NCBI GenBank assembly: GCA_028386065.3
Contig: JAKUCV010001844.1
Location: forward strand, 264,014 to 328,013
DNA length: 64,000 nt
Direction of reading: 5' to 3'
From: Turnera subulata
Taxonomy: Eukaryota; Streptophyta; Magnoliopsida; Malpighiales; Passifloraceae
Part shown: in pieces, positions 31,113 to 41,577 of the stretch
Position numbering within the stretch: the first letter of the stretch is position 1
Layout of the letters: each line of letters begins with the position of its first letter
The notes under the pieces: model-generated
Databases searched by the model: none
What the model was told of the DNA's origin: nothing
What the model saw: only the letters and a program-made list of their open reading frames with translations
Position numbers and translations under genes: made by a program

Positions 31113-33055
31113 CAGGACGGGTTGGTGAGACCATTTTTTCGACCCTGTTGGCACCGTTCACTTCAGAAGAAATTAAAACAGCCCTCTTTCAGATGCACCC
31201 AGGGAAATCCCCTGGACCTGATGGACTTCCACCGAGATTCTACCAATGCTACTGGCACATCATTGGTCAGGCTGTGACCAACAACACCCTTCAGGTCCTC
31301 AATTCTGGGAGTATTCCGGCCTCTATGGGAGCCACAAATATAACTCTCATTCTCAAGTGTAAAAACCCGAAAACTATGTCTGACTATCGACCCATTAGCC
31401 TAGCCAACGTACAATACAAAATAGCCTCTAAAGTTGTTGCCAATCGGCTTAAGGGGTGTATGAACGTGCTTATTGCCAAGAATTAGAGTGCATTTGTGCT
31501 CGGCAGGTTAATCTCTGATAATATCCTCATCGCCTTTGAGGTATTGCACTATCTGAAGAGGAAGAAGAAAGCCAAAGTGGGGGGGTTATCCTTAAAGCTG
31601 AACATGTCCAAGGCATTTGATAGGGTGGAATGGGCCTTCCTCAAGCAGATTATGGCCAACATGGGCTTCCCTTCCACATTCACCGATCTGGTCATAAGCT
31701 GCATTCAATCTACTACCTACAGGGTTCGAGTTAATGACTCTCTCTCACCGGTAATCATGCCAACGAGAGGCCTACAGTAAAGAGATGCCCTCTCTCCTTA
31801 CCTCTTCCTCCTGTGTAGTGAAGGATTGACTGCCCTCTTGGACAGTGCAGAGCATGCTGGGGAATGGGAGTCCTTTTCGATCGGCCATGGTGTGCCTAGG
31901 GTCTCTCACCTTCTTTTCGCAGATGATTCCCTTATTTTCTCAAAGGCCACCATAGTGAGTGCCAGAGGTCTTCGGCAGGTCCTAGACATGTATCAGTTGG
32001 TATCAGGACAGGTGATAAACTTTCAAAAATCTGCTGTCCAGTTTAGTCCTAATTGTGCTCCTGAACTCAGAGAGGGCATCAAATATATTCTTAGAGTACA
32101 TGAAGAGGGTTTCCATGTCAAGTATATGGGTCTTCCACCTCTAATTGGTCACGCAAAGAGGGAGGCCTTTCAAGAGATTCGGGAGAAGGTTTGGAATAGA
32201 ATTAAAGGGTGGAAGGGTTGTTTGCTTTCCAAGGCAGGGAAGGAAGTGTTGATCAAGGCTGTTGCACAATCGATTTCAACTTATGCTATGTCCGTCTTCA
32301 AGCTCCCGACTACCCTCTCTGTCGAACTATCCTCTTTGATGTCACAATTTTGGTGGGGCAGTAATAATGATGGCAACAAGGTCCATTGGCTTAGATGGGA
32401 ACTTCTTTGCAAGCCAAAATCAGAGGGGGGACTCGGATTTCGCGACCTCACCACTTTCAACCTCTCACTCCTAGCAAAGCAAGGTTGGAGGTTACTACAG
32501 AATCCAAATTCACTTTGTTCCTGCATCTTGAAGGCAAGATACTTTAAGGATTCTGATTTTCTGCATGCCCAACTAGGACACCGGCCCTCTTACACTTGGA
32601 GAAGCCTACTAATTGGGAGGGATACGCTTCGAACGGGTCTGGTAAGATGCATTGGTGATGGCAAAACAACCTCCATTGTTGAGGACCCATGGATTGGTAG
32701 GTCGTGGTCTTTCAAACCATTGTTGGTCAAAGAGCCTATCGCCACCTCCATCACGGTAGATAGTCTTATGCATCAAAATCCTCGGAGGTGGAACATTGAA
32801 AAATTAACTAAGGTTTTCCTGCCAATGGATGCTGAGCTCATTCGCTCCATCCCTTTGCCCCAAGGAGATATTGCCGATTCCTGGTACTGGTTCTACTCTA
32901 AATGGGGGACTTTCTTTACTCGCAGTGCGTACCATGCTCAACGGTCCAAGAACTCTTCCTCACAAGCTACCTCATCAGGGGAAGAAGGCAATAAAAGGAC
33001 TTGGTACAGACTTTGGCTCACGTGTATACACAACAGAATAAAAAACTTTTGCTAG
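31113..33055 (+). pseudogene. LINE ORF2, reverse transcriptase part
   Basis: The RT of an L1-type LINE in three frame pieces (31148-31486, 31496-31780, 31826-33055). Seen: FTSEEIKTALFQM and GKSPGPDGLPPRFYQ, NITLILKCKNPKTMSDYRPI, the motif A region LKLNMSKAFDRVEW, and motif C HLLFADDSLIFSKA with the Asp pair. In motif A the usual catalytic Asp is Asn here, so even without the stops at 31484 and 31779 the enzyme would be dead. The C-terminal part (KYMGLPPLIGHAKREAF, KAVAQSISTYAMSVF, WGSNNDGNKVHW) is the typical plant LINE thumb region. Confidence 0.88.
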
Positions 33056-33058
33056 AGG

Positions 33059-33454
33059 ATGGCGCACAATGCACTGCCAGTGCGTGCCAATCTTGCCAAA
33101 AGAAAGATTGTCGTTGATAGCGCATGCCCACGATGTGGGTTGGCACCTGAAACTGTGGAGCATGCTATCTTCCATTGTCCCCACTCCTCTACAATCTGGG
33201 CAGCGACAAAGTGGAAACCATCTGGACCCATACGACCAAATGAGCAGGCCTTTGATCTGATAGGAAGGCTGCTGCATGAGGAGGGGGATGAGGAAGCAGC
33301 TATGGCCCTGACCCTCATGAGCAATGCATGGAAAGCTAGGAATGAGAAGCTTTTTCAGGACAAGTGCATCAAGCCTATCCAGGTTGTTGACTGTGCCAGG
33401 AATTTCTGTGATAGTTTTTTGGCCGAAGAAGGACCAGAGGCAGAGGCCATGTAG
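33059..33454 (+). pseudogene. LINE ORF2 zinc-finger domain (zf-RVT)
   Basis: After a stop at 33053 the same frame continues with CPRCGLAPETVEHAIFHC, the zf-RVT domain found between RT and RNase H of plant LINEs, followed by a helical linker (EEAAMALTLMSNAWKARNEK). It reads in frame with the RT and belongs to the same broken ORF2. Confidence 0.83.
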
Positions 33455-33492
33455 TTCCCTCCCATCACTCAATAAAATGGGAACCGACGCCA

Positions 33493-33960
33493 GTGGGACA
33501 TGTCAAAATCAATAGCGATGCTGCCATCTGCATGCGCGACAACTGTGGCGGTGTTGGAGCCATCTTCAGAGATCACAATGGTGTTTTCCCGGGTGCTTTG
33601 GCTTCAAGGGTCGAATGTATTACAAACCCTTTTCTATTAGAGGCCATTGCCATGCGAGACGGGATTTCGAAGGCACTCCATCTGGGTTTACCGAATATTG
33701 TTCTGGAAACCGACTCTCAGCTATTGCACTCCTGTACAACAGGCCATGCACTGGATCTTTCTAGTGTTGGGACTATTATTAGGGATATTATTTTGTTCTC
33801 TAGGCGTTTTGCTTCATGTAATATCCAATATGTTCCTAGAACCTGCAATCGTGCAGCAGACGCCATTGCGCATATCTCTTTCTCTTATAAGTCCCAAGTT
33901 TTTTGGACAGAGCACCCCCACTTCATATTTGGTCTATTCTCCAGGGGGATTGTAACACTT
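33493..33960 (+). pseudogene. LINE ORF2 RNase H domain
   Basis: A RNase H fold closes ORF2: HVKINSDAAICMRDNCGGVG with the first catalytic Asp, FLLEAIAMRDGISKAL with the Glu, IVLETDSQLLHSC with the second Asp, and RTCNRAADAIAHIS near the end. It lies one frame away from the zinc finger, so a frameshift separates them. RNase H is typical of plant L1 with long ORF2. The ORF overruns into the A-tail. Confidence 0.85.
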
Positions 33961-34026
33961 CCAATCAATAATTGTTACAATAAAAAGAATCAGTGCCTAT
34001 ACGGCCTTTCCATCAAAAAAAAAAAA

Positions 34027-34043
34027 ATGGTAGCGAAAAGTCA
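34027..34043 (+). repeat. LINE target-site duplication (right copy)
   Basis: ATGGTAGCGAAAAGTCA after the A-run, identical to the site before the LINE. Confidence 0.92.
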
Positions 34044-34841
34044 GCTAAAGTGGGCAACCTTGTTGTCTGAAAATTGTCTGTTTGGGTTTGAGAAATTAAT
34101 GTATGGTGACTTGTTGGGGGGTAGTTGTGCACTAACCCAAGCACGCATATGATATACTCCTGTCGTTTAATTAAGTGATGTGCTTGCTTGCTTGCTTGTC
34201 AGGGGAAGAAAAGAAAAGACAAGAGGTTTCTATGATTCAAATCCTCAGTTCCCAGTTTCTGCTGCCGTATATTTGATTTGAAACTTTGTTTTCTTTGATA
34301 GTTTCCCTCGAGATTTTCTTGTCAAGACTTGTCAATTTTTTGGCATTATTGAATAAGAAAATAGTTGTATTTAATAACGTTCACTTAAATCTTTTAGCAG
34401 CAAATGCATTGCGTCCCCGCTATACTTAATTTCTGGTTGTAGACTTGTAGTCTTCCAATTGGTTTCTGAATTTTGCAATTAGCTACCTAGTTTGGTTTAT
34501 GAAATGCCTAGTCGGTGATTGAAATGACCACAGACAATTAGTTTGGGGTAATTTGTGCAATGCAATTGATGATCAATAGTTTCAAGTGCTTTTTCATCCT
34601 AATTCACCAAAGAGCATATAAAATAACTAAGTGCGTTTTGGGTTAGGAGTATGAAGACATATTGTAAGGCAAACAAAAAAACTGTAGCGGATGTGGCAGC
34701 AAGATGTGTTATTGGATCTTGGGCTGCATGGAAACCCAGCAGCTAGTGTTGGTTGAGATTTTTTATGTATTTTTGCGACAGTGTTGTTGGTTGAGATTAA
34801 ATACCAATGGGGCTTCCAAACATCTATCCCAAGTATATATA
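34044..34841. other. Non-coding spacer
   Basis: AT-rich sequence between the LINE and the Copia element. A short CTTG run lies at about 34180-34199. No gene seen. Confidence 0.5.
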
Positions 34842-34846
34842 GAAGT
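34842..34846 (+). repeat. Target-site duplication GAAGT (left copy)
   Basis: It matches 44725-44729 and bounds the Ale-like Copia element. Confidence 0.92.
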
Positions 34847-35335
34847 TGTTATAAATAAATTATGGTGAATGTCATTGTTACCATCCAGTAAAATTTATTT
34901 TTACTATATCCGAATTTACTTTCAGTAAATACTTTACCCATATACCAAATTTCTATTTGGAATTATCTATTTGGCTAATTACCCTCCATAATTCCATTTG
35001 TCCTAATCCTAATATCATCTTCCTTTACCTAACATCCTTTTGATTTTATCCTTTTGAATTAATTATACTTATTTGTTTTTATCCTCCTATTTTCAACTAT
35101 AAATAACCCTTCATTCCTTCACTTTCATACACTTACAACCCACCATAAACTTCACTCTCTTCTCATTCCATACACTTCTCTTCCAATCTCCCTCCATCTA
35201 AATTTATTATTCTCTTCTACATATTATTATAAAAAATGTATTATTATTACTAAAGTTGTATTATTACCTTGATCAAGTTTGATCAAGTTTGTATTATTCC
35301 ATCAAATAGTAAAAATCTTCCCTAATTTTATAACA
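34847..35335 (+). repeat. 5' LTR of the Ale-like Copia element
   Basis: TGTTATAAATAAATTATGG to TTTTATAACA, 489 bp; about 95 percent like 44235-44724 by eye. It contains a CTATAAATAACC TATA box near 35098 and a tandem GATCAAGTTT near 35271 and 35281. Confidence 0.92.
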
Positions 35336-35763
35336 CGTTATCAGCACGAGTCTCTACTCTATTAAGGTATTTATTTCTAAAACTTTTCTTATTACTACTT
35401 TCATCCTTTCTATATATGTTATATATTCTTTATTCTTATGCTATTATTATTGCTGAAAGATTTATCGAGTAAGCATATATATATTATATATTCTTTATTA
35501 TTATGCCATTATTATTGCCGAAAGATTTATCGAGTAGGTGTATATTATATCTATTATTATGCTTGTATTTAACTTATGTTTATGTTTTTATTTAAATTAC
35601 AAATGGGCTCATAAAAGGCCCATTGCTTTTAATTTTTGGTTATTTATTGGGCTACGAAAAGGGCCATTATATTTAATTTTTCGTTTTCATTTACGTTTTA
35701 ATTGGGCTCGTACAAGGCCCATTGCATTTAATTCTCGCTTTAATTTCATTTACGTTATTCTTG
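35336..35763 (+). other. Copia leader with primer site, tandem repeat and GGGCY hairpins
   Basis: The primer site (GTTATCAGCACGAG) follows the LTR. An imperfect tandem duplication of about 80 bp (GAAAGATTTATCGAGTA at about 35455 and 35520) comes next, then three units at about 35602-35730 in which GGGCT and GGCCC (or GGGCC) flank a short loop. No ORF is real. Confidence 0.6.
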
Positions 35764-36392
35764 AGCGGCTTGTGGTGGTGGCGTCGGCGGTCGGCCCTCC
35801 TCTTCCTCTTTTTTTTTTTTTCTTTCCCGTTTCTTTTTTTTTTACTTATTTCCTCTTTTTTTTTCCTTTACGATTTCTTCTCTTTTTTTTTTCTTTTTCA
35901 CTCATTTTCTTTCTTCTCTTATTTTTTTTCTGTTTCAGTTTCTTTTTTTCTTCTCTTTTTCTCTCCCTCTCTCTTTTTTTCTTTCTTCTTCTTTCTTTTC
36001 TCTCTTTTTTTTTTCCCTCTCTTTTTCTTTTTCTTCTCCTCTTCTTTCCCTTCCTGCTTTCTTCTTTTGTAACCCGTGAAGATGTTGTGCGGCGTGTGAA
36101 GGTTGCGCCGCCTTCAATAAAACAGGCGGGTCCGATCCGGACCAGAAAATAACTGATACCCCCTTAGTTATTTTCCGGTGTGATTTTTCCGAAAATCCCG
36201 GGACCCGAAAAATACCAACTTAGGCCCGAAAAATCCACGGAAAAATCCCGAGTGCGGGAAAACTCTCAGTTTCGAAAAACGACGCTCGATTTACCTTGAA
36301 TTAATTACCCAAGATTAATTCAACAGTAAATCACGGTAAAAAGACTTTTACAGTCCCGGTAAAAATCCAAAATTTTTACCCGGGCTGTTACA
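35764..36392 (-). repeat. 3' LTR fragment of copy A
   Basis: On the minus strand it starts TGTAACAGCCCGGG at 36392 and is cut off at about 35764. Plus-strand 35808-36070 is almost pure pyrimidine. Collinear with 39185-39799. Confidence 0.85.
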
Positions 36393-36432
36393 GTCTACCC
36401 ACCTTAAAAAAAATTTCGTCCCTGAAATTCCG
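36393..36432 (-). other. Polypurine motif of copy A
   Basis: On the minus strand: GGGACGAAATTTTTT then AAGGTGGGTAGAC before the LTR, the same motif as at 11783-11818 of the gag-pol element. This fixes the LTR orientation as minus. Confidence 0.82.
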
Positions 36433-36577
36433 ACTTGTCCGTGGGTCCTACCACGATAAGCTTCTGGCACACTCCGCCAGGTGTCCAAACTCAACGCGAG
36501 ATACCGCTTATACCCTTAAGCGACATCTCGTCCTCTATAAGAACCAAACCTCATGACTGGCATACTCACACACAGTC

Positions 36578-36955
36578 ATGGACTCCCCACTGAGATCAAG
36601 AACTACCTCAGACTCCGAGAACAACAGCTACATCGGCGGCACTACCTTCCCAACAAGCTCCGATGAAGAACCTCCCAAGGAGCGGTTCAAAACCAACATC
36701 ATCGGCCTGAAGGAACACATGGTCGTCTCCCCAAAACGGCGAAAGAAGCGTGCCGGCAAGAAAGTTGAGGATCGAAAGGGCAAGGCGACGGCTGAAAGCA
36801 GCACTCCGCAGCAGACACAGACGCAGCTGAACATCTCACTGAGGAAGATCAGCTCGGCGGTGTTGCAGATAGAACTGGCGTGCGCGGAGCTCTTCCCTCA
36901 CGTGAAGAACGTACAAAAACTTGTAAAAGACTTAGAGAAGCATGTAACTCAATAG
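36578..36955 (+). CDS. Antisense ORF1, small basic coiled-coil protein (copy A)
   Basis: An intact 125-residue ORF on the strand opposite to the LTR transcript. Residues 1-35 are Ser/Thr/acidic, 52-58 PKRRKKR is a likely nuclear localisation signal, 59-75 Lys-rich, and about 83-122 a heptad-patterned helix (ISLRKISSAVLQIELACAEL). It matches the ORF at 56746-57123 over the whole length with no indel and about 16 residue changes, while many third-position changes are silent. I do not recognise the family. TATA-like TATAAGAA at 36536, a degraded form of the TATAAATA in copy B. A nuclear, nucleic-acid-associated role is inference. Confidence 0.72.
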   Translation: MDSPLRSRTTSDSENNSYIGGTTFPTSSDEEPPKERFKTNIIGLKEHMVVSPKRRKKRAGKKVEDRKGKATAESSTPQQTQTQLNISLRKISSAVLQIELACAELFPHVKNVQKLVKDLEKHVTQ

Positions 36956-37692
36956 AGTACTTCTTCTCCGTTGTAAAACTGTTATAAAATAAATAAAATA
37001 AATTTCCTTTCTATATCAAAATTCTTATATTACAAAGTCTTATGTTAAACAGAAAAATAAAACATCCCAAAACAAAACAAAAATCAACAATAAGACTATA
37101 AAATCAGACATAAGGAAATTAAAAACAAAACTCGTTTAACAAAACCAAAACATAAAGAAGTTAAAACAAAAACATGTTTTCATGTTCCGCGCTCGTATCG
37201 GACGTAAACACCCTCGAACTAAGAAACATAACTCGCACAGCTAACGGTGACGTCTGTTTCCCCCGTGAAAAGACGACCGTTAACTCGCAAGGCGGTGATC
37301 ACGAGAGCGTCCTGTATCCCTCGAAAGAAACGATATCCACTTGTTCACAAATTCCGCATGAGCCAAAAACGTCTGTCAAGTCTCGCATCCCTCCTTGATG
37401 TCCGAACAAGTGTAAGCTTGTCGCACATACGCTCTACTCGAGGTGCGGTCCCATCAGTCTAGCCTCAACGGTCACGGATGCATGTGGATGCAGAAAAATA
37501 TAGTAAAACCATGAAAAGAAAGGACAAAGTAGCCAGAGCGAAAGAAAATCATGAGAAGGAAAAAGGCTGAAAAACTCTGGCATTGTAGCCCGAAAAACGT
37601 ATAAAGTAACAAAGCAATAAGTGAAGCAACGGCAAAATTTTCAAAAAGCAAATCTTGAAAATCGAAAACAGTAATCACGCTCCCCATACGAG
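36956..37692 (+). other. Spacer between the two antisense ORFs (copy A)
   Basis: AATAAA-rich sequence right after ORF1 (poly-A-signal-like), then a stretch conserved in copy B (about 37170-37490 versus 57330-57625) without a consistent ORF. Confidence 0.5.
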
Positions 37693-37699
37693 TATAAAA
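37693..37699 (+). promoter_or_regulatory. TATA box of antisense ORF2 (copy A)
   Basis: TATAAAA, 110 bp before the ATG at 37809; matches 57847-57853 in copy B. Confidence 0.6.
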
Positions 37700-37808
37700 G
37701 ACGGAGCGGTGAGGTGTAAATCATCAAAAGCATCTAAAAGCAACAAAACATCCAGGCAACTAAAACCACAATACTCTGAAAAACAAAACACCAACACGTC
37801 CCATCAAA

Positions 37809-38490
37809 ATGCCTGCTCCATCATCTGTCTTCTTCGTCGAAGGTGCCAACCTAGGCAGAACAAACCGACTGGCCTACAGCATGGTCAACGAGCGTCCCGA
37901 AGAGCTACCGAACGAGCTCGACAGAATGCCGCGTCTGGTCTTCGTCGAGGAACACTACTCATCCAGATTCTTCGTCACTTCCATGGAAGAGACGTTCTTC
38001 CTGGAGGACCAAGGCACTCTGAAGACCTCCTACTACGGCTCGGCAAACTCCATCATGTTCTTCATCTCCGAAAGACTACAAGAGTTCAACCTAGAGTCCA
38101 CTTGCCACTTTCTGGAGCAAGGTACCTACTACCAACTCTCGATGACGGCCCAGAGAATGCCCAGAGTAACTCGTCTGCCTGTAACTTGGCCCAAGGCCCG
38201 ACTACTAGTGTGGAACTACAGAGGAGTCGCTAGGCGTTCCCAGGAGTTCTCGTGTACCCTGAGAGACCTGAAGAACCAATACAAGCCAAACATGGTCTTC
38301 TCACCGAGACCCAGTGGCAGCCTCAAGACGATCACGGTCTCATCCCACTCTGGTTCCCTCAAACAAACCGGTTCGAGCTTCCTAGCCAGAACAACGTAGG
38401 CGGCATGTGGTTCTCGTAGAGCAACAGCATCCAAGTCAACATCAACAACGACCCCAACAGCTTCAGGGTCAACGTCGTTCCAAGGCGATA
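37809..38490 (+). pseudogene. Antisense ORF2 with partial LINE-type endonuclease domain (copy A)
   Basis: It starts MPAPSSVFFVEGANLG and runs in frame for about 160 residues collinear with the 58-kb copy, reaching LLVWNYRGVARRSQEF (the WNCRG motif has Cys to Tyr here). A one-base deletion near 38292 then shifts the frame, and the original frame further on meets a TAG (about 38417) where copy B has a Trp codon. So this copy has lost the C-terminus. The N-terminal domain has no family that I recognise. Confidence 0.72.
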
Positions 38491-38744
38491 AATGTATTTT
38501 TATTTTTATAAAATATCAATGTAATATTTCTGTTTGTAATGATAATATTAGCAATATTAATAATATTTATATTTTCGCTTATTTCTGGCATCATTACCTC
38601 TTATGTGTATATTCTGCGACAGCTGGCGTCCCTTGACTGGATCCATAATGCACTAACTAAATGATATAAAATAACTAAAAAATGGAGCAAACTATGCAAA
38701 CAAGAACAACAAACACGCAAGGACTGCCCAACAAGACCTAACGC

Positions 38745-38761
38745 CCGCTCCGCTACCAAAA
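38745..38761 (-). other. Primer binding site of copy A
   Basis: On the minus strand TTTTGGTAGCGGAGCGG directly after the LTR end, identical in core to the gag-pol element (8229). Confidence 0.82.
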
Positions 38762-39799
38762 TGAAACGCCCCGACCCGTATTTACCGTACACAGTAAACA
38801 CGTGCCGGAACTGTGACGACCCAACCAAACCAAGCCCAGCATACAGTGTATACAATAGAAATCCTGGTCAACCCGACCCACCCCTCAACAAATGGGTCGT
38901 CTCTTCAACCTCAGCTCACCTTGAGTAGGCGAGGCGGCGACGAAGCAGGGGATCAGTGCAGAAGAAAGGCGAGGCGCGACGGCTGCACAGGCAGCGGTTC
39001 GCGGGCGGCAGAGGCGGCGGAAGGGGAACACGGCTACTGGAGGCGAACGGCGAGCAGCTGCTTGCTTCGTCAGCAGTGGATCTCCTCACGGCGGCGTCGG
39101 CTGCTTGGAGCTGCAGGCGGCGGCGAGCTGCAGAGGAGACGGCGACGGCCAGGGCAGGGAGGAGAAGGAAGGAAGGAGAGGGCGGCAGCTTGTGGTGGTG
39201 GCGTCGGCGGCCGGTCCTCCTCTTCCTCTTTTCTTTTTTTTCTTTCCCGTTTCTTTTTTTTTACTTATTTCCTCTCTTTTTTTTTTCCTTTACGATTTCT
39301 TCTCTTTTTTTTTTCTTTTTCACTCATTTTCTTTCTTCTCTTTTTTTTTCTGTTTCAGTTTCTTTTTTTCTTCTCTTTTTCTCTCCCTCTCTCTTTTTTT
39401 CTTTCTTCTTCTTTCTTTTCTCTCTTTTTTTTTTTCCTCTCTTTTTCTTTTTCTTCTCCTCTTCTTTCCCTTCCTGCTTTCTCCTTTTGTAACCCGTGAA
39501 GATGGTGTGCGGCGTGTGAAGGCTGCGCCGCCTTCAATAATACAGACGGGTCCGATCCGGACCAGAAAATAACTGATACCCCCTTAGTTATTTTCCGGTG
39601 TGATTTTTCCGAAATCTCGGGACCCGAAAAATACCAACTTAGGCCCGAAAAATCCCGAGTGCGGGAAAATTCTCGGTTTCGAAAAACGACGCTCGATTTA
39701 CCTTGAATTAATTACCCAAGATTAATTCAACAGTAAATCACGATAAAAAGACTTTTACAGTCCTGGTAAAAATCCAAAATTTTTACTCGGGCTGTTATA
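38762..39799 (-). repeat. 5' LTR of copy A (internally deleted)
   Basis: Plus strand TGAAACGCCCC to GGGCTGTTATA (terminal CA mutated). Compared with copy B LTRs it lacks about 2.3 kb holding the hairpin array and exon-like island; the splice-donor-like CAAGGTGAGC (minus strand, near 38930) remains. Plus 39215-39480 is nearly pure pyrimidine. Confidence 0.85.
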
Positions 39800-40869
39800 T
39801 CTGAGTTTTCTGCATCTTCCTATCTCAACCGCCTCCCCTTCTTATAGTCTGAGATTAGACAGCTAGGTGTCAGTTTTTCAAATGTGGACTCTTTTTTTGT
39901 CTCCGAAAAGATCCAGAAGATTTTTCGGTAATTAAAAACTTTGCATTATTTGTCAGTAAACTCCAAAGCTTTTCAATCTTCAAGGTTTTGTTTTTGGAAA
40001 AGTCTGCCACTACTTTAATTATTGCTCAATAATTCTGATCTTTTCCGACATGAGTGGCAGAAATAAGCCTAATATTGACACATGTATTGCAGCCTGAAGC
40101 TAGCAATTGAGTAATTGAAACTTACCATATCCAGCCAGAAGCTGGAATGCACTAGCCTGAAGCTAGCAATTTTAAGTGTTTAAATACACAGTTTTCACAG
40201 CCCGCAGCTGAGACCAACTAGAAGTTGGCAGATAGATATGTGATTTATAGCTTCTATGCACCAGCCAGAAGTTGGTAAATAATTTTCCTAAGTTATTATA
40301 TCCAGCCTGAAGCTGGCACATAAATAGCAGCCTGAAGCTGACACCAACTTGAAGTTGGTGCATGGACTTATTGTTTGGCACGACCAGATGGGCCATCCCA
40401 GGTCAATAATGATGCATAAAATTTATTTGGTCATTCATTGAAAAACCAGAAGTTTTACAATCAATGAATTTCCACGTGTTTGTTTGCTGCGAAATTAATT
40501 ATACGGCCTTCCTAAGAAGAGATTGGCCTAGAATCACCAGCAAGTTTGGAAATAATTCAAGGACATGTACACGGACTAATAAATCCGCCGAGTTGACCAT
40601 CTAGGTAATTTTTACGATGCATCGACTAGATGGTCTATTGTGTGACGCAAGTTGGCATTGTGCGCATTTATTTTGATGATTAAGCCACTTGCGGGTACAT
40701 ATCCCTACTTATGTTATTAGACTATATGTCTAGATAATGCTGGTATATTTCTTCAATGGATAATATATATCATTGGAAATAAACCCAAATAGATCTGGGG
40801 GAATATTGATAATTAATTGCAGGACCATTGTTAATGAAATATTACTGTTTGAGAAAATGGTATTTTATA
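39800..40869 (+). pseudogene. Copia internal remnant (5' region and integrase traces) with hairpin array
   Basis: No open frame. At 40091-40358 about nine short inverted repeats form an array. At about 40555-40800 degraded frames retain integrase-like pieces (GHVHGLINPPS, then LDNAG). Gag is not recognisable. The remnant is interrupted by the TRIM at 40870. Confidence 0.6.
40865..40869 (+). repeat. TRIM target-site duplication TTATA (left copy)
   Basis: It matches 42072-42076. Confidence 0.85.
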
Positions 40870-41355
40870 TGTAACGTCCCGGCTTGTCGACTGTCACTAC
40901 AGACCAACACAGGACCTTTCCAACATGCTTTGTCCTCACTCGCACATTTCCAGGGAGAACTTCCCAAGAGGTCACCCATCCTAGAATTGCTCCAAGTCAA
41001 GCACGTTTAACATTGGAGTTTTTCTAACCGAAAAGGTAGGTTCACCTTGTTGACATAGTTAGTACCCATCAAACCGTTTAAGCCATTCTCGATTGTGCAG
41101 TCCCATACCTGTACAACCTCGAAATCACTTCATTTGAGCTATTCTTAATTATACAATCCCATACCCGTATAATTATGAAATTGCCCCAACTGTGCAGCCC
41201 CATCCCTACACAGTCTCAGAATCTCTCCTATTCTGGTGTGGATTCGGTTCATTCCTGTGCCCCTCCGTCTAGAAGCCTGCCAGAAGTCGCTCCTTGTCCA
41301 TGCTCATCATGGCACCGACGTACACTTCCCGCCCTCATAGACCCCGGGTGTCACA
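40870..41355 (-). repeat. TRIM LTR 1 (on the minus strand the 3' LTR)
   Basis: Plus strand TGTAACGTCCCGG to GGGTGTCACA. On the minus strand about 40953-41011 matches the 3' half of plant 5S rRNA (ACGTGCTTGACTTGG then AGGATGGGTGACCTC), including the region of the internal control boxes. Confidence 0.87.
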
Positions 41356-41430
41356 GGCCCACCAGCTTTCGCTAGGTTTGTCCCGGAACCCTGCACCGTA
41401 CTAGGGGAGTTCTGGAGCTCCGCTACCAAC

Positions 41431-41502
41431 TGTAACGTCCTTGTCCATGCTCATCATGGCACCGACGTACACTTCCCGCCCTCATAGACCCCGGGTGTCA
41501 CA
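41431..41502 (-). repeat. Shortened TRIM LTR (72 bp)
   Basis: It joins the first bases of the LTR (TGTAACGTCC) directly to its last 62 or so bases (TTGTCCATGCTCATCATGG onward), so the 5S-like part is deleted. It sits between two identical internal segments. Confidence 0.85.
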
Positions 41503-41577
41503 GGCCCACCAGCTTTCGCTAGGTTTGTCCCCGAACCCTGCACCGTACTAGGGGAGTTCTGGAGCTCCGCTACCAAC

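Larger units (their letters stand above)
23350..34026 (+). mobile_element. L1-type LINE, near full length, split by a Copia insertion
   Basis: Short 5'UTR, ORF1 (nucleic-acid-binding) and ORF2 (endonuclease, RT, zinc finger, RNase H), a short 3'UTR and an A-run at 34015-34026, flanked by 17-bp target duplications. A 4.8-kb gag-only Copia element sits in ORF2 at 26346-31107. Without it the LINE is about 5.9 kb, normal for plant L1. Several stops and frameshifts disable both ORFs. Confidence 0.93.
35764..39799 (-). mobile_element. Non-autonomous Ty3 element, copy A (truncated)
   Basis: Minus-strand element: 5' LTR 38762-39799 (internally deleted, 1.04 kb), primer site 38745-38761, internal region 36393-38761, polypurine motif at 36393-36425 and a truncated 3' LTR 35764-36392. 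It lies inside the Ale-like Copia leader. The internal region has no gag-pol; it holds two plus-strand ORFs, both also found in copy B (53172-62344). Confidence 0.87.

Noticed and set aside
35815..36117. Phe/Ser/Leu-rich or Lys/Glu/Arg-rich ORFs over pyrimidine tracts (also 39215-39537, 56013-56264, 61798-62118)
   Set aside because: Composition follows directly from the low-complexity tract; no domain and no conserved frame.
40953..41011. A functional 5S rRNA gene
   Set aside because: Only the 3' half is similar, it is diverged, and it lies in a TRIM LTR repeated at 41660-41720.
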